A DNA stretch of 37,243 nucleotides from contig BBXU01002366.1 in NCBI GenBank assembly GCA_001598975.1, positions 1 to 37,243 of the forward strand, given 5' to 3'. The translations under genes and the position numbers were made by a program. The DNA comes from Parachlorella kessleri (Eukaryota > Chlorophyta > Trebouxiophyceae > Chlorellales > Chlorellaceae). Shown here piece by piece: positions 1-8,900 of the stretch. Each line of letters opens with the position of its first letter. Position 1 is the first letter of the stretch. The notes below the pieces were generated by a model. The model saw only the letters and a program-made list of their open reading frames with translations, ran no database searches and was not told the DNA's origin.

Positions 1-154
1 GGGGGGGCGGGGGCTTCTGGGACAATGAGGCAGGCAAGCAGGCACGCCAAGCCGGCTGGCGGCTGTGGGGCTCAGTCAGCCTCTTGTCGTCTTTGGCACG
101 CAGGTGCTGAAGTTGCCGTGGCAAATGGGTGTTGTTCTGTTTGTGCTGCTGCAG

Positions 155-313
155 ACGCCCTACATCACCGAGCCGCCGCCGCTGCTAGACGGCTGGCGGT
201 TGCAGGATGGGGTGCCTGTCGACCCCGAGCTGCACGGGACGATGCTAGAGATGATCCGGCAGATGAACCGCGGGGTGTACACCCTGAAGGACATCCCGCT
301 CACAACCAAGTAG
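155..313 (+). CDS. Last exon of an unidentified protein (partial gene at left edge)
   Basis: A CAG acceptor at 152-154 opens a frame of 52 codons that ends with TAG at 311-313. The peptide starts TPYITEPPPLLDGW, continues as an acidic/hydrophobic helix-forming stretch (MLEMIRQMNRGVYTL) and ends in IPLTTK. Composition and codon use resemble the other real exons in the window. I do not recognise the family. The upstream part of the gene lies outside the window or in the first 150 bases, where a short exon beginning after the CAG at 101-103 is possible. A TGTAA motif at 864-868 could serve as its polyadenylation signal, though it is about 550 bases away. Confidence 0.5.
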   Translation, partial: TPYITEPPPLLDGWRLQDGVPVDPELHGTMLEMIRQMNRGVYTLKDIPLTTK

Positions 314-1184
314 CCGCACCGAGGGGGACCGAGGGCGCTGTAGGGGCCCGCCCGCTCCTGTGTGGAGCCTGAATGGGCTACTGAGCGACCTGCCCTTTGA
401 GCCATCCTTAGTGACCTATCCCCAATGGACCTATCCCTAGGGACCTGTTGACCTATCCTTATAGAGTACAGCAAAGCAAAGGTAGAGCACTGCACAAGTG
501 CGCAGTCTCTGGCCTAAGAGGGGAGGCGCCTCAGAAGGCAGGGCCTGCCATGTTAAGTTTTCGTTGTCTTCTTACCTTCAAAACTCTCCCTTCGCATCCG
601 TCAGCTTCCCTATGGTATCCCACCTTCATAAGACTTCTTGATACTTGCTGTTTGTTTGCCGCACAAGTCGCCCTGCTTCCTCTTATCGCTAGTACAGCCT
701 GTTTCTCTTATACTGAGGACCTCCCTGGCTTGTTACTCCTATCCAGTCCCTGGCCGCCTTAGTGTCTGTTTTCGCTGGCATGTCACGAGCCATGCTGGCG
801 CAGCAGGCCACTGGCAGCTGACAGCATCCTTCTGAGACGACTGGCCACATCCTCAGTTTGATATGTAAGTCACTCAGTCAAGGAGTATAGCTAGGCACCC
901 CCCCCCCCAGTCTGATAACCACGTCATGGATCACTCATCGTTACCACAGTTTCACAATTCGGCACCGCGATGGTGCTTCACACCGCCAACCTGTAGCGTC
1001 GTAAATGCTGGACATCTTATAGTTTTTCATGCGGGTGGGATGATCCGTCAGGGCAGCAGGGACCCCTTGAGCCTGGCTGAGAGGGGTGAGGCTCTCAACC
1101 ATGCCACACCCCAAGAAATTGATGTTATCATGGAGGCGCCAGCAGACTAGACACTGTCAGCAAGACAAATATCTATCTGCTGGC
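314..1184. other. Intergenic region with short direct repeats and a poly-C run
   Basis: No convincing exon was found here. The nonamer gacctatcc occurs three times, at 413-421, 428-436 and 449-457. A run of 11 C lies at 898-908. A TGTAA at 864-868 may end the upstream gene. The rest presumably includes the 5' flank of the F-BAR-PH gene. The open frames in this stretch are short and show no homology that I recognise. Confidence 0.4.
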
Positions 1185-1284
1185 TAGTGCAGTATAGGGG
1201 GGGACGTGTTGTCAACATATAAATCCAGTCTCCCTAGTGCAGTCCAGGCAGGGCCGTGTTGTCAAGATGCACATCCAGTATCCC
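1185..1284 (+). repeat. 50-bp imperfect tandem duplication over the predicted start codon
   Basis: Unit 1 is 1185-1234 and unit 2 is 1235-1284, both exactly 50 bp. They share tagtgcagt at the start, cgtgttgtcaa in the middle and atccagt.tccc at the end. They differ at several positions, including the length of an internal G run. The ATG proposed as the start of the F-BAR-PH protein (1267) lies in unit 2. Unit 1 has ATA at the equivalent place. Confidence 0.85.
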
Positions 1285-4200
1285 TCACCCCAGCCAGTAC
1301 TGTTACTGCGTGGCCGCCTGACCAGCATATCTGGCTCTGCAGGGGCCGACCGCACCCAGCACCCGCTCTCAGCAACTCCCCCGCAAGCGCCAGCCGCAGT
1401 CAAGCTGCTGCCCGGGCCGCGCAGCAGGGGCCAGGCAGCGCAGCAGCAAGCAGAGGATGCAGCAGGCACGCTTAGCCCGCTGTCACTCTCTGATGAGGAG
1501 GTCGACGGGGTGCAGCGGCTGGCGCCAGACCCTGACTCCCCCACGTCTAGGCTCTTGGAGGAGGCGGCCAGGCGGTCTCTACAAGAGGCACAGCATAAGA
1601 AGGGAACCCCTGGGAAGGTGGGCCGGAGTCGGCTCACAGACACTTCAATGCTTAGAAGGGGCTGGCTGCTAGGCATTGACGGAAAGCAGGGCTGATGCAG
1701 GATAGCCAGCGGGCTGTTGCTGTTCGTGGGCCTTATTCATGGGTGTCCGCTGTGAAATGGAACCACCACCAGTCAGCCATGTCACGGCCCGCTGGCAACT
1801 GCCTGCCCCCGGGGAGGGACATGCAACACAGGCTCACCACCTTCCATGCTCGCGCTGCACCCCCCCCTCGTCATACAGACACCCTCACAGGTGCCTCCTC
1901 CCCCACTCCCTTCCCCGCCTTGCTGCCTGCCTGCCTGTCTGCCTTCTGCAGTTCAGCTTCAGCAAGGACATCGCCCGCAACCCAGAGCTGGCCAAGGCCG
2001 CCCGGGCACAGCTGCTGGATGGGGGCAGCAACGGTTCCATGCAGCACCTGCAGCACGGGGCGGAGCTGGACCGGCAGACCGCCGTCATAGACCAGCTGGA
2101 CAGGGATGCCCGCGAGGAAAGCAGCATCAACCAGGTGGCTGGGCAGGCTGGTTTCCTGGCGAAACCATGAGAAGCTGTCTGTGTTCTGAGGGTCTCACTT
2201 TGCGGGAGTTTCTTACTGTGCCGCCGATGATACCTGCTGCTTTCCAGTCAGCTTGACATGTGGGGAGCGCGACGTGGGTTCCTACGAGCCTCCTCACGGC
2301 GTTTGCCTCGCAGCCAGGCCCTGTCTTACGACGCCTTGCGGGGTCCTTGCAGGGCCTGGCGAGCGTGATGCTGGGGAGGCTGCACAGCGCACGGCAGGCA
2401 TCCGAGCGAGTGCTGGGCGTGCTTCAGGTAGGCAGCTGTCCTCAGCTGCCGGCCGGAACCTGGTGTGCGGCTTACAGTTCTTGTCCTGTGGGGCAGACAC
2501 CATGGCAGACACTGCTGCCCCCTGGCCTCTCCATGCCTGAGAATAGAAGTAGGATGCCGCGCTTTTGCGAGCCCCTTTAGCACCTCGGCTTTACTACAAG
2601 CCTCCTGGCAGGCTTGCTGTGATTGTACTTTAAGAAAAATTCAAGTAAAGAGTATTAGAAAATTAAGTAGAAAAGGAGGAGGCCGTGATGCGCAGCAACT
2701 CGCCGGGCCCCCCGCCGACCCGCAGGCCTTTGCAGGCGCGGAGGCGGGCTATGCGCGCGCCATGGAGGCTGCAGCCAAAGTGAGCCTTGTGGGTGATGGG
2801 GACGGGCCCAGCCTGCGGGGTGCCATGGAGGGGGTGATCGACCTGCCCATGATGCTGGGAGCCTCCCACAGCCAGGTGGGTGGGTGGGGCGGGCGGGAGC
2901 TGGGAGGTGGCTGGGCAGGTTGCAGGGCGCCCGTGTGTGTGACGAGCCGTGGCTCGGTGCTCAGCCTTGTCCCCGGGCCGGCCTTCAGCCAGGCTTGCAT
3001 CAGGCATGGGCATGACCGTGCTGCAGCCGCGAACGCCACAGCGCTGGCGGTTCCCTGCCTCAAAGGAAGGGCTACGCCAATCTTCTTAAATATGCAGCCG
3101 CGTCAACTTCAGATCACCATCACAGGACTGGTGGGCTGCCGTCTGCTGTGTCAAGCTGCAGAATCTCAGCTTGTCATGACTTGCTTCCGTGGCTGCAGCT
3201 GGCGACCAAGCTGGGGGAGTTGATAAAGGTGCTGCAAGCCGTGCTGAATGACGTGCGGGCGGCTTGCGAGGAGATCGTGCACGGGGCCGGCAGGGCAAAG
3301 CGCAGCGTGGAGGCCAGCAGGCGCGCGCTCAAAGCGGCCCTAGCCGCACACAGGGAGGCATGCAGGTAAGCGGCCAATGCCGACTAGCTGTGATATTCAT
3401 TCCGGGGTGTAGCAGTCCCCTTCAGAGCTGTTGCGCTCTCTCATGTGGCGGATGTGACATCCCTGGCTGGGTTCCTGTGCTTGTGCCCGTCAGTTGTGGC
3501 CATGGGCTACCTCCTGTGGGCCTGCCTGTCATGTAAGAAGTGGGCGGCAGTACTTAGTCCCCCGCTAAGCTTCTTGCAGGGCATTTGACCAAGTAATGGC
3601 GGAGCAGCGGCGGCATGCCCATAGCGGCGGCGGCGGGGGGCGGGGCCGGGGCTTGGAGCAGGATCCCTGGCTCTCAGAAGGGCTGCTGGTGGAGCAGCAA
3701 ACAACCCTGCAGGTGGGTAACAGAGCCCCAGCAGTGGACAGAAGTAATTTGCATTTTTGTGGGAAGGGAGCGCGGAAAGGGTGAAACCTGCCAGCTTTGC
3801 CACGACAGTGCCATTAGGGGATAGCAAAGGGGCCATGCTTGTCTGTGCGGCTGATCGTGTGGACCTGCTGGGCTTGCACAAGGAGCATCTTTCTGACACG
3901 CCAGTGTCAGCCGGGCTTGTAAGGGCCGGGTGGCTGTTCCCTGCGTGGCTGCAGCAAGCCCAGCATTCGGAGCGTGTGTACCTGAGCAAAGCCTTCCAGC
4001 GAGTGGGCGACCTTGAAAGGCGGCGGGTCGGAGCGCTGCAGGATGTCTTCTCCAACATGGTCCAGCTCTACAGGTGTGGTGGCTGCAGTGCCTATGGTGG
4101 CCAGCGGTCCAAATGGCACAGACTTGTGAAGGGAAGGGAGAGTTTGCAGCGCGCCGACAGAACCCCTCGCTGTGCCGGCACCTACTGCTCAGGACTGCAC

Positions 4201-5465
4201 CTAGTGGGGTCTGGTGGACAATCCTCTCCTCCCTGCAGCACGTCAGTCCGAGACTGCATGTGAAAATGAACAAGGAGTTGGAGGCTGTGAACACCGTCTG
4301 CCCCTGCCCATGCTTGTTGCCTGGCAAGCGCCCTCCCCCGCACCCCAACTGCATCCTGCAGGGCTGACTCTGTACCGCTGCAGTCCGACTGCCAGGCGCT
4401 GGAGCTGGCCCTCCAACAAGTTGATGCAGAGGGCGACTTGGGGCCCTTCTGGCAAGCGGCCGCCTCGGCGGCAGCCACAGGAGGGGCGCTGTCAGCGCGG
4501 CAGGCGGAGACTCTGGACCAGATATCGCGGGAGCTGATGGCGAGCCCGCATATAGTTAGGTGGGCGCATATAGTTAGGGTAGCATGGCCCATCCAGCTGC
4601 CGCTCCGATCTCAGGGGCCAATAGCAGCAGGGGTGGGGTGGTTGCTAAATTGGCATCAGGACGGGCTGGTATGAGGGCATAGTGAGCATGGGTAAGGCAT
4701 TGTTGGCTGCTTCCCTATGTGTTCGTAAGTCCGCAAGGCACCGTGCGGGTGATTCTATACTTTCGCACCTGCCCGAGGCCAGCCTCCTGCCAGCTCTTAG
4801 GTACCCAGCCTCTCTTGCTCAGCCTAGGCACATGCACAAACACCCTGGCTGGTGCTTGAACCGGTGCAGGCAAGGTGAGATGGAGCGTTGGGAGCAAGGC
4901 GTGGGTCGCTGGGTGCCCAGCCTGTATGTGTTGACCCAGGCGGGCTTCCTGCACTCGTTTGACTCTGCCGCCGCTGGAGCTACGAAACAGCAGAATCAGC
5001 GCGGCAATGGACGGACGTGGGGCGGCCCTGCCACCACGCCGGTGACCGACAGCATGAACTTGTCGCGGTGCGCCTTTGAGCAGGCAAGTGGCTTGTTGGC
5101 AGCCTCTTGGCCAGGTGTGTTATCAGCACCAGGTTGAGTGTGGTGCAGTATTTTGTACCAAGGTGTCTATCCGGTACTACGGTGGTGGGTGTTCTGCTGA
5201 TCAAGGCAATTTGAAAGGCCCTGACTGCCAAGTCCCTGTAAGTCTCGCAGAGCCCCGTCAGTTTGACACCCATCAAGCTGACCAGAGGGAATGTTGGGGT
5301 GCGCAGGGAGAGGCGCCTGTGTTCCGGCTCATAGAGACCCTGCCCAGCTTAAGTCTTTTTGGCAGCAAAAGCCGCAGCCGGACTTTGAAAGCGCCATCTA
5401 TAGAGGATTGTCTAGACTGGGCAGCTTCCATCAGGGATTCGATAGCAGCAGCAGGCGGCAGGTAG
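1267..5465 (+). CDS. F-BAR and PH domain membrane-binding protein (SLM1-like layout), 10 exons
   Basis: Exons 1267-1617, 1952-2134, 2353-2427, 2726-2875, 3199-3365, 3580-3712, 3955-4073, 4362-4559, 4870-5083 and 5307-5465 all join in phase and give 582 residues ending in TAG. About 117 low-complexity N-terminal residues precede a long helical region rich in E, K, R and A (roughly residues 120-400; examples KLGELIKVLQAVLNDV and ERVYLSKAFQRVGDLERRR), typical of F-BAR helices. A C-terminal PH domain follows: RWVPSLYVLTQAGFLHSF forms the first strands, MNLSRCAFEQ the middle, and CLDWAASIRDSI the closing helix with its conserved Trp. Such proteins bind phosphoinositides and curved plasma membrane and scaffold actin or TOR signalling in fungi (Slm1/2); the role here is inference. 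The intron after 5083 starts with GC (cag|gcaagt). The N-terminus is the least certain part. ACAP-type BAR-PH is an alternative, but no ArfGAP domain follows. Confidence 0.8.
4547..4578 (+). repeat. 14-bp direct repeat across a 5' splice site
   Basis: CGCATATAGTTAGG occurs at 4547-4560 and again at 4565-4578. The first copy ends in the donor of exon 8 of the F-BAR-PH gene (AG|GTGGGC). The second copy also abuts a GT (4579-4580), but using it would break phase with exon 9, so only the first donor fits the protein. Confidence 0.7.
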
Positions 5466-5715
5466 CCAATGCAGGTGTATTATAGGCTTTTACCGATACA
5501 AAGCCTCCAGGTTGTGTACTCGCTCACCTTGCTTCACTTGGTTTCGTTGTGCTGGCTTCTATACCTTGTTGTATTGCAGACAGATTCTTAAGACAGACAG
5601 CATGCTTGCAGTGACAAATGCGGCACCAGGAGCAGCCACATAGTAAACGCAATCCTGCACTCATAAATCAATTTGGCCTTCGTGAGTTCGAGCCCATTTA
5701 CCATGAAACGTCAGC

Positions 5716-5732
5716 TGTAACAGTGTGTGTAA
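5716..5732 (+). terminator. Two TGTAA polyadenylation signals of the F-BAR-PH gene
   Basis: TGTAA occurs at 5716-5720 and 5728-5732, 250-270 bases after the TAG at 5465. UGUAA is the usual nuclear poly(A) signal of chlorophycean and related green algae. The surrounding sequence is AT-richer, as expected of a 3' UTR. Confidence 0.6.
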
Positions 5733-5949
5733 CAAGACTGGATATCACAATTCACAAAGAAGGCCCGGCGACAGCTGATGCAGCTTTGGGCCACTGACAA
5801 GGGCACAAGAAGAAAGGCATGAAGAAAGGGTGATTGGGGATGCCCTAGGCCTGATCGGTGTGATCACGACCTCAAGTATATAGGCTAAAAGCTAGTCACA
5901 TGGCGAATACTGCCCAGGAGTAGTGGCTCTGCCGCAACTAGCAAGCACG
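5733..5949. other. Intergenic/5' flank of the allantoin synthase gene with a 7-codon uORF
   Basis: There is no exon between the F-BAR-PH poly(A) signals and the allantoin synthase ATG. A tiny open frame, ATG at 5900 to TAG at 5921-5923 (7 codons), lies 26 bases upstream of the main ATG and could act as a uORF if transcription starts before it. Confidence 0.4.
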
Positions 5950-8900
5950 ATGGTGCTGGTAGTCGCCCGTGAGACGGTGCTGGACTGCTGCGCGAGTGCC
6001 GTGTTCACAGACAAGTTGGTGGCTAAGGAAGCTTATACTGATATTGACGAACTAATTAGTGCTGCCCGCGATATTTGGTGGAACCAAGTGAGTGGCCCCT
6101 TCTGCACGACATGTCTGCATGCCAAGTGGCAGCCAACACCCATCCCTCTTATCCTGCAGACGCCAGTAGCAAGCTGGCTGGAGGCTTTTGCTGCACACCC
6201 TCTGATAGGAGACATAGAGACCCTCAAGAGGAAGTATGGGGCATTTGCTGAGATGAGCAAGGGAGAGCAGGGCACCGCAGCTGCCACAGCCAGTGAAGAA
6301 ACTCTTGAGGTAACAGCGTGTGGCAAGGCTGATACAATATACATTGCCAAGTTCGGACTCGCTCGCTGAGGGCTGCATTGTATCTCCCATCGAAGTGTCA
6401 GAGAGCAGAACTCTCCATAGTGCAGGAGCTGTCGGCGTGGAACAAGCGGTATCTGGAGCGCTTTGGACACATCTTCATTATTTGCGCCAGTGGGAAGAGC
6501 GCGGCTGAGATGCTTGGAGCTGTGAGAAGGAGGTGAGCCTTGAGCTTCTTTTACCAACACCCAGTCAGGATATGCTTGAAGCGGAGAATGAAACTTGCGA
6601 GTTTCCAAGGTTGGGGTGTTAAATAACACCGTCGCCCCTTGCGGGGATAAAGTGCAAGCAACCAGGTGCATGGCAAGATTGCTGCAATTATCCTGGCAAG
6701 AGTGGCGGTGTTGGGCACTCCTTTTAGCAGGCAAGTTAGACAAGCAAGCAAGCAGGTATAATAAGCAGGGGGACTGTAGGTACAGGTGGCAAGCAGGTAC
6801 AGGTGGCAAACAGAAGTGCTGCAGCCAGCCAGCTAGTGAAGGGTTAATGTACAGGGGCAGGCACTGGTACCTTGGGAAGGGGGGAAGCTGTGGGGCACTG
6901 GCAAGGGGCAAGCACTTACCTGGCGCTCTACCGAATGTTGACACTGCGCAGCATGGAGCTGCCCATGCCGGAGGTGCTGCCCTTAACTGCCTTGGCAGCA
7001 GGGGTGGCCTCGGCAAAGCAACGCCAGAAGCGCAGGGTCTCATCGGCAGCAGCGGAGCACACAGTGGTGCCGTCAGGGGACTGGGCAAGGTGCAGCACCC
7101 TGTATTGGCAGGCAAACAAGTTAGTATGAGCAGACTTGGCTTCTTACGAGTAGGGGCATGGTCCCATGTGGATCAGTCTGCTATTATCATACTAAGAGCA
7201 TATTGCGGTACCTTACCTAGACGTGTGGCCGGTGAACTCAGCAACCTTGGCCATGGTGGGGTACTTCCACAGGCACAGCTGGTTTTGGCTGCAGCAGGGC
7301 AAGGGTGCCAGGGTCAGCTTGCAGGGAGAATTTGTTGGCGTGGTTAGTGTTTGTCTGGATAATCGGCACCCAAAGAGTCATTGCGCATCCCAGTAAAGAA
7401 TGTTGAATGTCTGTACCTTGGCCTAGAGGCATGCGGCAAGCAAATCTCCATGACTTTGCCAACGCGCCCACCTGAAGCCGTGGGAAGACAGAATCTCCCG
7501 CTCGTGGCGGTTCCACTGGAGCGAGCAGACCTGGCTGCCAGTGTCAATGGTGTTGAGCATAGCCCCGGTGGTGGTGTTCCAGAACTTGATGGACCTGCGG
7601 ACATCAGGGGTCTCACTGAAATCTGTCGGGGCACACTTTCATGTTAGGTCTGTAGTATTGGCGACTGGGTGTGGCTAATGCACTTGCTTAGAGTGGGGAG
7701 CGGGTGGCTGCGGCACCCAAGCACGTAATAACGTAAAACCTCAGCCACAGAATTCAGCAAGGGACGAACGGCTGCATTCACTACCGTACCTGTCAGCAGT
7801 GCCGCCGCCGGAAGCCAGCAGGTTGCACTGGAAAGGGCACCATGCCAGGGCCTTGACGGCTGCCTGGTGGGAGGTGATACGATGGGCAGGCCTGTCCCGG
7901 CCGGCATCCCAGATCATGAGCAGGTTGTCGTTGCCACCGCTCGCAAGCTGCAGCATTGCCAAGAAGCCCGGAGTTGAGGTGGAGTGCAAAGGCTAATTGT
8001 TATTGCCGAGGGCAACAATGCACAGTTAGGCACCGAGGCAAGCCTTCGCCCCGTCTCGATTGCCAGGCAGCACGCATAGGGCTGCCAGAGTTTGCCTCCC
8101 CAAATTTTTCCCAAGGCAACGACCCTGGGCATGGAGTGCCCTCACCTGGGTGCCGTTGGGGGACCACTTGAGGCCGCAAACCTCCTGCTCATGGCCACGC
8201 AGCGTAGCAGTGATGTGCTCACGCACACGCACGTCGTGGTTGAGGATCAGGGAGTCGCGGCCACCGCTGGACAGGATGTGCTGGTTCCAGGACAGGCTGG
8301 ACACGCGGGCGGCATGGCCCTGCAGGTTGCGGATGGGCCGTGCGCGCTCGGCGTCCCAGATCTGGGTGAGGGCGTTGGAGAAGCCAACGGCCACATGCTT
8401 GCCGTCAGCTGCCCAGGACAGGGAGGTGACGTAGTCATCGCCCTGGCAAGACAGCAGCTCCTGGATGTCACCAGAGCTGGCATTCCACAGGTACACTGTC
8501 TGGTTCAGGGCCACAGCCACCTGCAACAGGAGTAAGCAACACAGGAGGATGAGGGAGGCATAGCTGGGGATGGTGCAGGGTTTATGGCTGCATAGATCCC
8601 CCACACATGCACCACCTCTGACAGGCTGCCCCATGCAGTACTTTTGAGACACGTGGGGAAAAACATTGCCGCGCAAAGTGCTTCCTCATATCCTGCTACG
8701 AGCATGCCACCTGTCCATACCAAGCAGCCTTGCCACCCCAGCCAAGCCTGTTCACTCACCGCGTTGCTGGAGCCCCAGTCCAGCAGGTTGAGGTAGTAGT
8801 CATCAACCAGGTCAGGGGCATCCAGGATGCGGTCAGGCTGCTGCGGCACTGGGCGGAAGGGCTTCTTGGTGCGTGGGCCGTTGTTGGCGGTGTACAGGGA

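Noticed and set aside
5640..5705. tRNA-like T-loop sequence gagttcgagccc
   Set aside because: No matching T-stem, anticodon arm or acceptor stem could be drawn around it.
6033..7115. 360-codon reverse open frame overlapping allantoin synthase exons and the CDC20 3' end
   Set aside because: It runs antisense through phase-matched exons of two confidently identified genes and has no domain. Long empty frames are expected in GC-rich sequence.
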